Positions 38,663 through 48,922 are shown, counted from the first letter of the stretch. The stretch: 64,000 bases of DNA from an uncultured Caulobacterales bacterium (GCA_903862425.1 CAIOYC010000037.1:124001-188000), one strand, 5' to 3'. Numbers and translations are program-made. Notes: a model not told the origin generated them from the sequence alone.

Positions 38663-40060
38663 TCAAACCCGCGAGATCACCCGGTGCATCCGACGGGAAG
38701 GCGCCACGTTGAGCGGGGTGGCCTTCCGCAGGCGGAAGTCGGTGGGGGTGGCGAGGAGGTCGAAGGCGTCGGCGCGTTCGACCTTTACCTTGACGAGGTC
38801 GCCCACCTTCAACGCACCGCCGGGGCGGACGAACACCTTGCCGTCGATCTCGGGCGCATCGCCCTTGGAGCGGGCCACGGCCACCCCGTCATGTCTGATC
38901 TCGTCGACGAGGACCTCCATGGTCCGGCCCACTTTCTGCTTCAGCTTGGCGCGGCTGATTCGGGCGGCGGCGGCCATGAAGCGCTCGCGGCGCGCCTGCT
39001 TGATCTCCTCCGGCACGTGATCGGGCAGGGCCTGGGCGCGGGCGCCCTGGACGTTCTCGTAGGCGAAACAGCCGACGCGATCGAGCTGCGCCTCTTCCAG
39101 CCAGTCGAGCAGGTACTGGAAGTCTTCCTCGGTCTCGCCGGGGAAGCCGACCACGAAGGTGGAGCGCACCACGATGTCGGGGGCCACGGCGCGCCAGGCG
39201 CGGATGCGCTCCAGCGTCTTGGCGTTGTTGGCGGGCCGCTTCATCGCCTTCAACACGTTGGGTGCGGCGTGCTGCAGCGGGATGTCGAGATAGGGCAGCA
39301 CCTTGCCCTCCGCCATCAGCGGGATCACCGCGTCCACGTGCGGATAGGGATAGACATAGTGCAGGCGCACCCACACCCCGAGCTCGCCAAGTGCGCGGCA
39401 GAGGTCTTCGAGGTTGGTCTTGTACGTCTGGCCCCGCCACTCGCCTGGAGCGTATTTCAGATCGAGCCCGTAGGCGGAGGTGTCCTGCGCCACCACCAGC
39501 AGCTCCTTCACCCCGTTGGCGACCAGAGCCTCGGCCTCGGCCATCACCTCGGTGATCGGTCGCGAGGCGAGGTCGCCGCGCAGGCTCGGGATGATGCAGA
39601 AGGAGCAGCGGTGATCGCAGCCCTCGCTGATCTTCAGATAGGCGTAGTGCCGGGGTGTCAGGCGCACGCCGGCGGGCGAGACCGGGGCGATCTCCGCGAA
39701 CGGGTCGGGCGGCACGCTGTCGTGGATGGCGTCCATAACCGCATCATAGCGATGCGCGCCCGTGATGGCGGCGAGGCTGGGGAAGCGTTCGCGCAGCATG
39801 GCCTCTTCCGATCCCATGCAGCCGGTGACGATCACGGGACGGCCGGATGCCTGGGCCTCGGCGATGGCGTCGAGGCTCTCCTCCCGCGCACTGTCGATGA
39901 AGGCGCAGGTGTTGACCACGATGGCGTCGGAGCCTGCATAGGTTGGCGAGGTCTCGTAGCCCTCGGCCCGCAGCCGGGTCAGGATTCGCTCGCTATCGAC
40001 CAGCGCCTTGGGACAACCCAGGCTGACCATGCCGATCTTCTTGGTTGGGGTAGCGTTCAT
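38663..40060 (-). CDS. rimO: Ribosomal protein S12 methylthiotransferase
   Basis: RimO adds a methylthio group to an aspartate of ribosomal protein S12. The 465-residue product has the UPF0004 domain with three cluster cysteines ([28 protein letters not shown]), the radical SAM core ([15 protein letters not shown]) and the C-terminal TRAM domain. An aspartate-family methylthiotransferase of this length is RimO and not MiaB, since [12 protein letters not shown] is RimO-specific. The ATG at 40058-40060 is preferred over a GTG 12 codons upstream. Confidence 0.94.
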   Translation of the reverse strand: MNATPTKKIGMVSLGCPKALVDSERILTRLRAEGYETSPTYAGSDAIVVNTCAFIDSAREESLDAIAEAQASGRPVIVTGCMGSEEAMLRERFPSLAAITGAHRYDAVMDAIHDSVPPDPFAEIAPVSPAGVRLTPRHYAYLKISEGCDHRCSFCIIPSLRGDLASRPITEVMAEAEALVANGVKELLVVAQDTSAYGLDLKYAPGEWRGQTYKTNLEDLCRALGELGVWVRLHYVYPYPHVDAVIPLMAEGKVLPYLDIPLQHAAPNVLKAMKRPANNAKTLERIRAWRAVAPDIVVRSTFVVGFPGETEEDFQYLLDWLEEAQLDRVGCFAYENVQGARAQALPDHVPEEIKQARRERFMAAAARISRAKLKQKVGRTMEVLVDEIRHDGVAVARSKGDAPEIDGKVFVRPGGALKVGDLVKVKVERADAFDLLATPTDFRLRKATPLNVAPSRRMHRVISRV

Positions 40061-40231
40061 CGGCGGCCCTATAGCGCAACAGGCGAAACAAGTCACCGCG
40101 ACGCCGCGGGCTGTACCTTGAGGGTTGTCGGGTCTCCCGCCTTGGGCTTAGAGCGTGTATAGACACTGGATGGTCGGTTCAGGGACACTCTCGGGGGAGA
40201 GGCGGCCGGCCCACATTTCGGAGCTTTAGCC

Positions 40232-41320
40232 TTGGCGCGCATCACTCTTCGTCAGCTGCTGGACCATGCCGCGGAGCATGACTACGGCCTGCCTGCGTTC
40301 AACATCAATAACATGGAGCAGGGCCTCGCCATCATGGAGGGCGCGGACGAACTCGACGCCCCGGTGATCATCCAGGCCTCGCGCGGCGCCCGCACCTACG
40401 CCAACGACATCATGCTGACCCGCCTGATCGACGCTCTGGTGGAGATCTATCCGCACATTCCGGTCTGCATGCACCAGGACCACGGCAACGGCCCGGCCAC
40501 CTGCGCCACGGCGATCCAGTACGGCTTCACCTCGGTGATGATGGATGGCTCGCTGATGGAGGACGCCAAGACCCCCGCCAGCTACGACTATAATGTCGAC
40601 GTAACCGCCAAGGTGGTGGAGATGGCCCACGCTTGCGGCGTATCGGTGGAGGGCGAGCTTGGCGTGCTCGGCTCGCTGGAGACCGGCATGGGCGAGGCGG
40701 AGGACGGCCACGGCTTTGAGGGCAAGCTCGACCATTCGGCCCTGCTGACCGACCCGGACCAGGCGGTCGATTTCGTGGAGCGCACCCATGTGGACGCCTT
40801 GGCCATCGCCATGGGCACCAGCCACGGCGCCTACAAGTTCACCCGCCAGCCCACGGGCGACATCCTGGCTATGAACGTGATCGAGGAGATCCACCGCCGC
40901 CTGCCCGACACCCACCTGGTCATGCACGGCTCCTCCTCGGTGCCGCAGGATCTGCAGGACATCATCAATCAGTACGGCGGCCAGATGCCCCAGACCTGGG
41001 GCGTGCCGGTGGCTGAGATCCAGCGCGGCATCAAGCACGGCGTGCGCAAGATCAATATCGATACCGACAACCGCATGGCCATCACCGGCGCCATCCGTAA
41101 GGTGTTCGCCGAGAAGCCGGGCGAGTTCGACCCTCGCGCCTATCTGAAGCCCGCCAAGGAAGCCATGAAGCTGGTGGTCAAGGCCCGTTTCGAGGAGTTT
41201 GGCGCCGCCGGCATGGCCTCGAAGATCCGCCCGATCCACACTTCGATCATGGCCAAGCGCTACGCCTCCGGCGCCCTCGCTCCCAAGACGACGGCAGCGG
41301 CCAAGGCGGCGGCGGAATAG
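40232..41320 (+). CDS. fbaA: Class II fructose-1,6-bisphosphate aldolase
   Basis: This zinc enzyme splits or forms fructose 1,6-bisphosphate in glycolysis and gluconeogenesis. The 362-residue product has the zinc and substrate motifs [31 protein letters not shown] in parts, [26 protein letters not shown] and VMHGSSSVP. It is the longer type B form, also called CbbA. The start appears to be TTG at 40232, nine bases after GGAG; no nearby ATG gives the conserved [14 protein letters not shown] beginning. Confidence 0.94.
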   Translation: MARITLRQLLDHAAEHDYGLPAFNINNMEQGLAIMEGADELDAPVIIQASRGARTYANDIMLTRLIDALVEIYPHIPVCMHQDHGNGPATCATAIQYGFTSVMMDGSLMEDAKTPASYDYNVDVTAKVVEMAHACGVSVEGELGVLGSLETGMGEAEDGHGFEGKLDHSALLTDPDQAVDFVERTHVDALAIAMGTSHGAYKFTRQPTGDILAMNVIEEIHRRLPDTHLVMHGSSSVPQDLQDIINQYGGQMPQTWGVPVAEIQRGIKHGVRKINIDTDNRMAITGAIRKVFAEKPGEFDPRAYLKPAKEAMKLVVKARFEEFGAAGMASKIRPIHTSIMAKRYASGALAPKTTAAAKAAAE

Positions 41321-41373
41321 CAGCCCCCTCGGGCTTGGCGCAACAGAGGGGCGGCTGGAGCGTTGCCGTCCCC

Positions 41374-41766
41374 ATGAGCGTCAAGCCCGCAACCCTGACT
41401 CCCAACCGCGCCCACTGGCGCGCCGCCATTCTCGTCTGCAAGAAGTGTCAGAAGAAACTGCACGGCGAAGGCTTTGGCCCTGACGGTGATATGAGCCTGT
41501 CCAAGGCGTTGAAGCGGGCGGTGAAAAACAGCCCTGCTGCGAAAGGCGCCAAGCTCAAGGGCCGGCGCGCGCCGATGGGCATCGTCGAGGTGGGTTGCCT
41601 AAAGCTCTGCCCCAAGAAGGGGGTGACGGTGGTGGTCGGGTCGCGACCGGATCGCTGGCTGGTCGCGGGCGTGGGCGCTTCGGCCGAGGCGGTGCTGGCC
41701 GAGGCTGGAGTCGATCTGGCGGGCCCCGTCCCCTCGCGGCGCGATCCACCCCCCGACAGCCTCTAG
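41374..41766 (+). CDS. (2Fe-2S) ferredoxin-like, thioredoxin-fold protein
   Basis: The 130-residue product has cysteine pairs in LVCKKCQKKL and VGCLKLCPKKGV, the C-x(n)-C-x3-C layout of thioredoxin-like [2Fe-2S] ferredoxins, with a GVTVVVGSRPDRWLV strand region near the end. It probably binds one cluster and carries electrons; the partner is unknown. It is downstream of the aldolase gene and convergent with the ABC permease. Confidence 0.75.
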   Translation: MSVKPATLTPNRAHWRAAILVCKKCQKKLHGEGFGPDGDMSLSKALKRAVKNSPAAKGAKLKGRRAPMGIVEVGCLKLCPKKGVTVVVGSRPDRWLVAGVGASAEAVLAEAGVDLAGPVPSRRDPPPDSL

Positions 41767-41773
41767 CCCGTGT

Positions 41774-43060
41774 CTACTTCCCGGCGCTGGCTATGCCTCT
41801 GAAGAAGGCCGGCAGGTCGAACTTGGCGTTGGAGAGCGCGCCGGCGCGGAAGGCCCGGCCCGAGATCCACACCACGGTTGCCGAAGTCGCCGTCATCAGG
41901 AGCAGCGATCCGACCACCTGCCACCACGGCAGGCCGGAGGCGGCGCGCGCGGTCATCAGGAAGGGCGTGAAGGGGGGAAACCAGCCGAGCCATTCCAGCA
42001 GCGGCGAATCCGGCCGCTTCAGCGCCTGACTGAGGAAGATCATCGGCAGGGACAGCATCAGCATGAGCGGCCCGACCAGGGTCTGGGCCTCGCGCGGCGT
42101 CTCGCAGAAGGCACCGATGGCGGTGAAGATCGAGGCGTACATCAGATAGCCGAGTACGAAATAGGCCGCGAAGATGAGGATCAGCCCATGGCCGAGTAGC
42201 GCGCCGATCAGCTGGTCCACCGTCCCCGCCGGGGTGAAGCGGGCCAGGGCGAACAGGCCTGCCCCGCCCAGCACCACCAGCATGGTCGCCGCCAGAGCCG
42301 CTGCACCGAGAATCTTGCCGCCGAGGATTTCCGGCACCGAGGCGCTGGACAGCAACACCTCCAGCACCCGGTTCGATTTCTCCTCGATCACGCTGTTGAG
42401 CAGGATACCCGCCCCGGTCAGCACCAGCATCCAAAGGGCGAAGGACAGGCCGAAGGCGGCGAAGGTGGGCATCCGGTCGCGCAAGGAGACGCGTCCGCCG
42501 GAGACGGCCTTTGGAGAGAATTCTTTCACCTGCGGCTGGGCGGCGTCGGCTGCGGCGATCTTGGTGGGATCAATCCCCAGGGCTTTCAGCCGCTCGGCGC
42601 GCATGACGCTTGCGGCCCCGTCGCGCGCCAAGCGCATGAGGGCCCCGTCGCCGATATCTCGGGTCCACACGTCAACCGAGAGCGCGGCGGGCGAACCGGT
42701 GAAGATAGCCGCGCCATCAAGTCGCCTGCCGTCGGGAAGCGCGGCCTTGCCTGACACATAGGACTGGACCGCGACGCCCGCGGCCTTAGCGTCGGGCGCG
42801 CCGGAAACGTCAGGGGGCGGGGCGACAAGGAGCACGCGGGCGCCCTTGGCCTCGACGGTGATGGCCTTCGTCAACTGCGGTCCGGCATGCGCATAATCGA
42901 CGACGGCCAGGGTGCGTTCGGGCGCCGACTTCTCCGCCCAGATGGGGCCGTAGCCCGACACCAGCCCTATGGCGGGGGCGATGATCAGCGACAGCCAGAA
43001 GCCAGGCGTCTTCAGATAGCTAAAGTATTCACGGGCGGCGATGCGCAGCAGGCGGAACAT
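41774..43060 (-). CDS. ABC-2 type exporter permease (NatB-like)
   Basis: The 428-residue product has the ABC-2 permease plan: one N-terminal membrane helix (FWLSLIIAPAIGLVSGYGPI), a large extracytoplasmic domain (about 40-200), then five or six helices (LSFALWMLVLTGAGILL onward) with the family's NSVIEEKSNRVLEVLLSS coupling helix. It partners the ATPase encoded just upstream. The pair resembles NatAB-type exporters; substrate unknown. Confidence 0.85.
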   Translation of the reverse strand: MFRLLRIAAREYFSYLKTPGFWLSLIIAPAIGLVSGYGPIWAEKSAPERTLAVVDYAHAGPQLTKAITVEAKGARVLLVAPPPDVSGAPDAKAAGVAVQSYVSGKAALPDGRRLDGAAIFTGSPAALSVDVWTRDIGDGALMRLARDGAASVMRAERLKALGIDPTKIAAADAAQPQVKEFSPKAVSGGRVSLRDRMPTFAAFGLSFALWMLVLTGAGILLNSVIEEKSNRVLEVLLSSASVPEILGGKILGAAALAATMLVVLGGAGLFALARFTPAGTVDQLIGALLGHGLILIFAAYFVLGYLMYASIFTAIGAFCETPREAQTLVGPLMLMLSLPMIFLSQALKRPDSPLLEWLGWFPPFTPFLMTARAASGLPWWQVVGSLLLMTATSATVVWISGRAFRAGALSNAKFDLPAFFRGIASAGK

Positions 43061-43061
43061 G

Positions 43062-43964
43062 TCAGGCGCCTCCGGTAAGGACGATGAAGGCGTCGTGCAG
43101 AGAGGGCTCGCGCACCTCGAACCGGGTCAGCTCCAGCCCTTGGGCGAAGGCCGCGCGCAGAGTGTCATAGGCCGCTGCACCAGGGGTGAGGGAGGCGGTG
43201 CGGACTCCGGCCTCATCGGTGGAGACTTGCGCCACGCCGGGCAGGGCGCGGATCGCCTCGTCGCTGACGGCGCCTTCGAACACCAGCCGTCGCGGCGCTA
43301 CCGAACGCGCCTCGTCCACCGAGCCTTCGAACGCCTTCTTGCCCTTGGCCAGCAGCACCACGCGCTCGCACAGCCGCTCGGCATGGGCCATGACGTGTGT
43401 GGAGAAGATCACCGTCGCCCCCCGCGCGGCGAGGTCTCGGATCAGGGTCTCCAGCCCCTGCTGGTTCACCGGGTCAAGGCCGGAGAAGGGCTCGTCGAGG
43501 ATGACGAGATCAGGTTCGTGCGCCAGGGCTGTGATCAGTTGTACCTTCTGCGCCATACCCTTGGATAGCGCCTTCATCGGCCGCTTCATCGCCGCGCCGA
43601 GCCCCTGGGCCTCCAGCATGGCGATCCCGCGCTTGTGTGCTACTGCGGAAGGCACGCCCTTCAACCCTGCGAAGAAGACCACCGCCTCTATGGGCGTCAT
43701 CCGCCGATAAAGGCCCCGCTCCTCGGGCAGGAAACCGATCCGGTCGCGCACCTTACGGGTGTCACGGGAGCCGAGGACAGTGATCTCGCCCGCCGTCGGC
43801 TCCACAAGGCCCAGCGCCATGCGGATCGAGGTGGTCTTGCCTGCGCCGTTGGGGCCGAGGAAGCCAAAGATGCGGCCCGGCTCCACCTTGAACGACAGGT
43901 CGTCCACGGCGCGGAATTCGCCATACCGCTTAGAGACGCCCGAAAGGCTCAGCGCCGGGTCCAT
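43062..43964 (-). CDS. ABC exporter ATPase (NatA-like)
   Basis: The 300-residue product has Walker A FLGPNGAGKTT, the Q loop FLPEERGLY, the signature ALSKGMAQKVQ (LSKGM in place of LSGGQ), Walker B LVILDEPFSGLDP and switch histidine in FSTHVMAHAE. A C-terminal DUF4162-like extension follows. The ATG of the permease lies one base past this stop, so the two subunits are made together. Confidence 0.9.
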   Translation of the reverse strand: MDPALSLSGVSKRYGEFRAVDDLSFKVEPGRIFGFLGPNGAGKTTSIRMALGLVEPTAGEITVLGSRDTRKVRDRIGFLPEERGLYRRMTPIEAVVFFAGLKGVPSAVAHKRGIAMLEAQGLGAAMKRPMKALSKGMAQKVQLITALAHEPDLVILDEPFSGLDPVNQQGLETLIRDLAARGATVIFSTHVMAHAERLCERVVLLAKGKKAFEGSVDEARSVAPRRLVFEGAVSDEAIRALPGVAQVSTDEAGVRTASLTPGAAAYDTLRAAFAQGLELTRFEVREPSLHDAFIVLTGGA

Positions 43965-44001
43965 CTACCCCTCCCGATTCGCCTCGACACTAGGACGCCG
44001 T

Positions 44002-44922
44002 TCAGCGGCTGGCGAGGGCGGCTTTCACCACATAGTCGATGGCCCTCACCACCGCGTCGCAATGTTTGGGGCCGAGCAGGGAGGCATGGCCGGCGTCGGG
44101 AATGTTCTCCGCATAGCCGGAACGCGAGCGACGGGCGGGTTCGGCCTGCATTCGCTTCCACCAGGGACGTGCCCGGCCGGCCGTGACCACGGCCAGGGGC
44201 AGTTCGCGGTCGAATTCGCCGAGCTTGCGCGCCTGGGCGCCATCCTCCAGCCAGAGCCCGAGTTCGGCGGCGGACCAGTGATTGTGGCCTGGCGAAGCGA
44301 AGGCGTGCAGCTTTTCCGCATGGGCAGGACCCGATAGCCCCACCGCATCGCCCATGAGCGGCGCCGCAAGGGCGGTCAGCATCCACCGCGAGCCCACGCG
44401 GGCGGCGTCGGCCAGCCGGACCGAGCTTTTGACGAAGCGCGCCACCGCCGGGCGCACCAAGGCCTCGGCCGGTATGGCGTCGATCAGTACGACGCCCTTG
44501 ACGCGGTCGGGCCAGGTCAGGGCGAAGGCTTGCACATGGACCGCCGCCATGGAGTGACCGACCAGCACCAACGGGCCGGTTTCTCCGAGTGCGTCGAGAA
44601 GGCCCTTCAGGTCTTCGGCGATGGCGAGACTGTCGCGGGGCTCGGGGCCTGGGTCTGAATAGCCTAGCCCGGCCCGATCATAGGCCAGGGTACGGATCCG
44701 AGAGGCCAGGATCGTCTGCACTATGGCGAAGTCCGCCGCCGTACCGAACGCCCCCGCTTCATAGACCACCAGCGGCAGGTCAGGGGCCGGCTCGCCCTCT
44801 ACGATAACGCGCAGCCGTCGGCCACCCTCTACGTCCACCATCGCTCCGCGCGGCGGCGTCAGCCGGGCCGAGGGCGTCGGCACGGCCTTTCCCGGCGGAA
44901 GGGTGGGCGGGGTGGCGGCCAT
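44002..44922 (-). CDS. Alpha/beta hydrolase
   Basis: The 306-residue product has an alpha/beta hydrolase fold: LVVYEAGAFGTAADFAIVQ with the oxyanion region, YDRAGLGYSDPG, the nucleophile elbow VGHSMAAVH, and the final histidine in IPDAGHASLL. There is no signal peptide. The substrate cannot be told from sequence. It lies upstream of the ABC ATPase gene on the same strand and is divergent from the coiled-coil protein gene. Confidence 0.85.
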   Translation of the reverse strand: MAATPPTLPPGKAVPTPSARLTPPRGAMVDVEGGRRLRVIVEGEPAPDLPLVVYEAGAFGTAADFAIVQTILASRIRTLAYDRAGLGYSDPGPEPRDSLAIAEDLKGLLDALGETGPLVLVGHSMAAVHVQAFALTWPDRVKGVVLIDAIPAEALVRPAVARFVKSSVRLADAARVGSRWMLTALAAPLMGDAVGLSGPAHAEKLHAFASPGHNHWSAAELGLWLEDGAQARKLGEFDRELPLAVVTAGRARPWWKRMQAEPARRSRSGYAENIPDAGHASLLGPKHCDAVVRAIDYVVKAALASR

Positions 44923-45104
44923 GGCTCCGCTTATGCATGACGAACGATGGCGGCTAAAGCCATGCGCGCCGCTAACGTTCCGAGACTTGGGATCTTGGCG
45001 GCAGGACGTGCGGAAATGACAACGGAGTCATGACCATAGCTTAACGTGACGCAGGGTGGCGCGAGGGTCATGTTGGGCGCAATAAACATCCACGGATCCG
45101 TTCA

Positions 45105-45698
45105 ATGACACTCCGGGCCACATCCCTCGCCATCCTCGCCGTCGCCCTGGTCGCCGCGCCCGCCCTTGCCCAGGATTATAAGGCGCCGGGTTACGTCGCT
45201 ACCGCGTCGGCCGCCCCTGTTCCGCCAGTCCCGCCCGCGGTCTCGCACCACGGCGTCGTCATCGTGGACGGACAGGTGATCCGCGCGGAGGACATGAGCC
45301 CGGAACAACGCGCCAGGTTCGACGCGAAGATGCGGGAGGTGGACACCAGGATGGCGCGGCTGAACGAGCGGTTGAGAACCCAGGACGTGGAGCGTCAGGC
45401 CCGTATCAAGCAAGTCGTCGCCGACGCCGAGGCGCGCGCGCATGCGGCCATGGCGCGTGCCCAGATGGCGCAGAGCTCGCCCGAGCGGATAAGGGCCATC
45501 ACCGAACGCGCCGAAGCCGCCGCCCATCGCGCAGAGTACGGGGCTTTGTCATTCGAACGCATCCACGAGATCACCGAGCGCGCCCAGCGCCAGGCCGAGG
45601 CCGGTATGCGCGCCGCCGAAGCTGCCCAGCGCGCGGTGGATGCCCTTCAGCCCGAACTTGACCGCATGCAGCACGAACTCGAGCAACTGGATCGCTAA
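45105..45698 (+). CDS. Secreted coiled-coil protein of unknown function
   Basis: The 197-residue product has a signal peptide (RATSLAILAVALVAAPALAQ), a proline-rich linker (AAPVPPVPPAVSHHG), a short beta segment (VVIVDGQVIRAEDMSPEQRA) and then about 110 residues of highly charged helix with alanine-rich heptads, ending in ELDRMQHELEQLDR. It looks like a periplasmic coiled coil. I do not recognise a family. Confidence 0.65.
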   Translation: MTLRATSLAILAVALVAAPALAQDYKAPGYVATASAAPVPPVPPAVSHHGVVIVDGQVIRAEDMSPEQRARFDAKMREVDTRMARLNERLRTQDVERQARIKQVVADAEARAHAAMARAQMAQSSPERIRAITERAEAAAHRAEYGALSFERIHEITERAQRQAEAGMRAAEAAQRAVDALQPELDRMQHELEQLDR

Positions 45699-46025
45699 GG
45701 CCCAGTCCCGGACGCGGCCGGCCCCCTTCTCCAACCGGTTCATGGCTTTAGGGCGCAGAGTTCTGCGTGCTCGTTTCGCCACAAGCGGCGAGGGGACGGC
45801 CCCGCCTGAGTGGATTTGTCCCTTGCCCTAAGCGCGCCATGTGCCAAGAGTTCTCGTTATGATCCGCTTTCGCGTCGCCGTCCCGGTTCGCATGCCCCTT
45901 ATTCCCGAGGCCGTTTTCGCCTGATGCGCTGGGTTCGCGTTCGCACCGAGACGATTGAAGACCCCCTCGCCATCGACCCCATACGGCTGGCGCGGGCGGA
46001 CTGCGGCTCCCTGTGGATCGAGCTG
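45699..46025. other. Region before pdeM without a confident gene
   Basis: These 327 bases contain a perfect palindrome CGCAGA-GT-TCTGCG (45754-45767) and GTTC-N7-GATC (45850-45864), one base off the alphaproteobacterial LexA box GTTC-N7-GTTC. A frame open from 45924 (MRWVRVRTE...) joins pdeM and could be an N-terminal extension, but family length argues against it. Confidence 0.4.
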
Positions 46026-46697
46026 ATGGGCCAACCGGTCTCGCTTCGCCCGTCCGGCGCCCTGTGGATCGAGGCGGAAGGCGCGCTCGTCGCGGGCGAC
46101 CTGCACCTGGAGAAGGGCTCCTTCTATGCCCGCGGCGGCCAGCTTCTGCCCCCCTATGACACCATCGCCACCCTCGACAGGCTGGATGCCGAGATCGCCG
46201 CGCTGAACCCGCGCACCCTGATCCTGCTTGGCGACAGCTTCCACGATCCACGCGCCCTTGGCCGGCTGCATGCAGACGATGCGCGGCGGCTGTCCGGGTT
46301 CGCGCGCGGTCGCACGCTGGTCTGGGCCGAGGGTAACCACGACGTGAAGCGCGGTGAAAGCGCCCTCGGTAGCCTGCCGGGCGAGGTGACGGACGAGGTG
46401 AGGCTCGGCCCACTGATCCTGCGCCATGAACCGCTCGCGGGCCATCGGCCGGGCGAGGTATCTGGCCACCTTCACCCCTGCGCCAAGCTGTCGAGCGGAC
46501 ACCGCCGCGCCATCCGCCGCCGCACCTTCGTTACGGACGGACAGCGACTGATCCTGCCCGCCTTTGGGGCTTATGCGGGCGGGCTGAACGTGTGCGATCC
46601 CGCCTTCGCCGGCCTGTTCGCCGCTCCGCCCCTGGTGGGCGCGCTCGGCGAAGGGCGCGTGCATCCCATCCCGTTCAACGCACTATGCGGTGACTGA
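46026..46697 (+). CDS. pdeM: PdeM-like (ligase-associated) metallophosphoesterase
   Basis: The 223-residue product has the calcineurin-like metal sites VAGDLHLEKGSFYARGGQLLPP, split as GDLHLEKGS, then LLGDSFHD, GNHD and SGHLHP. These fit PdeM, a predicted nuclease usually encoded with an ATP-dependent DNA ligase, an Lhr helicase and a beta-lactamase-fold exonuclease in a DNA repair island. None of those partners is nearby. I place the start at 46026 because the family begins close to this point; an in-frame ATG at 45924 is the alternative. Confidence 0.75.
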   Translation: MGQPVSLRPSGALWIEAEGALVAGDLHLEKGSFYARGGQLLPPYDTIATLDRLDAEIAALNPRTLILLGDSFHDPRALGRLHADDARRLSGFARGRTLVWAEGNHDVKRGESALGSLPGEVTDEVRLGPLILRHEPLAGHRPGEVSGHLHPCAKLSSGHRRAIRRRTFVTDGQRLILPAFGAYAGGLNVCDPAFAGLFAAPPLVGALGEGRVHPIPFNALCGD

Positions 46698-46858
46698 GTC
46701 GACGCCAGCTGGGAGAGTATCGCGCCGCTGCTGAGGGTCGCACGCAAGCGGGTCGCCATCACTGCCTCGTCCCGGCCTATTAACGCTGACGCAAAATGGC
46801 GGCCTGTCGCATAGGGGCGCCGCCGCACCGGAACGCTAAGTTTCTTGCATTTTTTCGA

Positions 46859-48154
46859 ATGAGCCGCGACATCGGACGCATGGATGACGCGCAGCTCGGT
46901 CTGCCCTCGACGATGCTGGACATGGGCCGCGCGGCGCGCGCCGCTGCCGATGCCCTGCGCCTGAGCCTCGCCGAGACTCGCACCCGCGCCCTGATCGCCA
47001 TGGCGATGCGCCTGCGCGCAGCATCGCCCGCTATCCTGGCCGCCAATGCGAAAGACCTCGCCGCGGCCCACGTCTCAGGTCTGCCCGGGCCAATGCTCGA
47101 CCGGTTGGCCCTCGACGCAGGCCGGGTCGTCGCCATGGCTGATGGCGTGACCGCCGTGGCTGACATCCCCGACCCTGTGGGCGAGGCGTTGGAGCGTTGG
47201 ACCCGCCCCAACGGCCTCGACATCGCCCGCGTCTCGGCGCCCATCGGCGTGATCGCCATGATCTATGAGGCGCGGCCGAATGTGACCGCCGACGCTGCGG
47301 CCCTATGCGTGCGCTCGGGCAATGCGGTAATCCTGCGCGGGGGCTCCGAATGCCTGGGCTCTTCCCTCGCCATCCATGCGGCACTAGCCGAGGGGCTGGC
47401 GGAGGCCGGCTTGCCGGAAGCGGGGGTGCAGATCGTTCGTACGCCTGACCGCGCGGCGGTGGGACTTATCCTCGAAGGTCTCGGCGGCGCGGTGGACCTC
47501 GTCATCCCTCGCGGGGGCAAGGGGCTGGTCGAACGGGTGCAGCGCGAGGCGCGGGTGGCGGTACTGGGTCATGCCGAGGGGGTGAACCACGTCTATGTCC
47601 ATGCCTCGGCCGATCCGGACAAGGCGCGGGCCATCGTGTTGAACGCCAAGATGCGTCGTGTCTCGGTATGCGGCGCGGCGGAGACGCTGCTGATCGACAC
47701 GAACGCTGCTGCTAACATGCTACCCGTGATCGCCGCGGATCTGACGGCGGCGGGCTGCGAACTGCGCGGCGACGCCCGCGCTCGCGCGCTCGTTCCGGGG
47801 ATTAATACCGCCAGCGAGGACGACTGGTCGGCCGAATATCTTGCCCCGGTGATCGCCGTGCGGGTGGTGGATGGCGCTGATGAGGCCATTGCCCATATCG
47901 GGCGGTATGGCTCGGGTCATACCGACGCCATCGTCGCCGAAGACCCGGAAGTGCAACGGCTTTTCAGCACGAAGGTTGATTCTGCTATTGTATTGATCAA
48001 CGCTTCAACCCAGTTCGCGGACGGGGGCGAATTCGGTTTTGGCGGCGAGATCGGCATCGCCACGGGGCGACTCCATGCCCGCGGCCCGGTGGGCGCGCGG
48101 CAACTGACGACGTACAGATATGTGGTTCGCGGGACAGGCCAGACGCGTCCCTGA
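46859..48154 (+). CDS. proA: Gamma-glutamyl phosphate reductase
   Basis: ProA reduces gamma-glutamyl phosphate to glutamate semialdehyde in proline synthesis. The 431-residue product has the aldehyde-dehydrogenase fold with VSAPIGVIAMIYEARPNVTADAA (in parts), VILRGGSECLGSS, VIPRGGKGLV, the catalytic cysteine in RVSVCGAAETLL, and GEFGFGGEIGIATGRLHARGP near the end. An ATG at 46880 is a possible alternative start. In relatives obg and proB precede it; here neither is present upstream, while nadD and rsfS follow as usual. Confidence 0.94.
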   Translation: MSRDIGRMDDAQLGLPSTMLDMGRAARAAADALRLSLAETRTRALIAMAMRLRAASPAILAANAKDLAAAHVSGLPGPMLDRLALDAGRVVAMADGVTAVADIPDPVGEALERWTRPNGLDIARVSAPIGVIAMIYEARPNVTADAAALCVRSGNAVILRGGSECLGSSLAIHAALAEGLAEAGLPEAGVQIVRTPDRAAVGLILEGLGGAVDLVIPRGGKGLVERVQREARVAVLGHAEGVNHVYVHASADPDKARAIVLNAKMRRVSVCGAAETLLIDTNAAANMLPVIAADLTAAGCELRGDARARALVPGINTASEDDWSAEYLAPVIAVRVVDGADEAIAHIGRYGSGHTDAIVAEDPEVQRLFSTKVDSAIVLINASTQFADGGEFGFGGEIGIATGRLHARGPVGARQLTTYRYVVRGTGQTRP

Positions 48155-48203
48155 AGCCGGGCGCCCCGGCGCGCTCAGGCTCGGATTCCGTCTGGAGCGG
48201 GGG

Positions 48204-48800
48204 ATGAAGGTTGGCCTGCTGGGCGGCTCCTTCAACCCGGCGCACGAGGGCCACGCCCATGTGGCGGAGACGGCCCTGGCTCGGCTGGGCCTCGACGCGG
48301 TGATCTGGCTGGTCTCGCCGCAGAACCCCTTGAAGTCGAGCCACGAGACCCAGCCCCTCGCCAAGCGCATGACTTCTGCGCGGCAATGGGCGCGCGGGCC
48401 GCGCATGATCGTCTCCGACGCCGAGACTCGTATGGAGGCGCGCTACACCCTCGACACCCTACGCATCCTCAAGGCGCGCCACCCCGGCGTCCATTTCGTC
48501 TGGATCATGGGGGCCGACAACCTGGCCAGTTTCCACCGCTGGAAGGGCTGGGTGGAGATTATGAACGAGGCCCCGGTGGCGGTGGTGTCGCGCCCTTGGG
48601 CCGCGACCAAGGCGCGGCTCTCCGTCGCGGCCAAACGGTTCGCCGCCTATCGCCATCCTTCGGCCTCGGCGCGCCTGCTGCCCTATCTCGCCCCCCCCGC
48701 TTGGGTGTTCCTGCGCGGGCCTTTCAACTTCCAGTCCTCGACCAACTTGCGGGGACGATTGCGCTCCAATGAAGCGGATGGTTCGCCCGGCTCGCTCTAG
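48204..48800 (+). CDS. nadD: Nicotinate-nucleotide adenylyltransferase
   Basis: NadD adenylates nicotinate mononucleotide in NAD synthesis. The 198-residue product starts MKVGLLGGSFNPAHEGHAHVAE with the nucleotidyltransferase GGSFNPxHxGH motif. It also has VIWLVSPQNPLKS, WIMGADNLASFHRWKGW and a C-terminal SSTNLRGRLR (ISST.IR-like) motif. The frame is open back to 48120, inside proA, so a longer form cannot be excluded. Confidence 0.9.
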   Translation: MKVGLLGGSFNPAHEGHAHVAETALARLGLDAVIWLVSPQNPLKSSHETQPLAKRMTSARQWARGPRMIVSDAETRMEARYTLDTLRILKARHPGVHFVWIMGADNLASFHRWKGWVEIMNEAPVAVVSRPWAATKARLSVAAKRFAAYRHPSASARLLPYLAPPAWVFLRGPFNFQSSTNLRGRLRSNEADGSPGSL

Positions 48801-48922
48801 GCCCACATCTGTGGTAGGGATCACCGCTTCCGCAGTATTCCCCGTCGAAAGCCAGTCTCCTGAATACCGAAATCACCGCCTCCGCGCCCGCCTTTGCGGT
48901 CGATGCCCCGGAACCCACGGGC

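Noticed and set aside
38684-40162. 492-codon plus-strand frame opposite rimO
   Set aside because: rimO has all cluster motifs on the other strand; this frame has none of its own.
45810-45923. Extended N-terminus for the PdeM-like protein from 45810
   Set aside because: It would add 72 residues with no family likeness; even the shorter 45924 start is longer than relatives.
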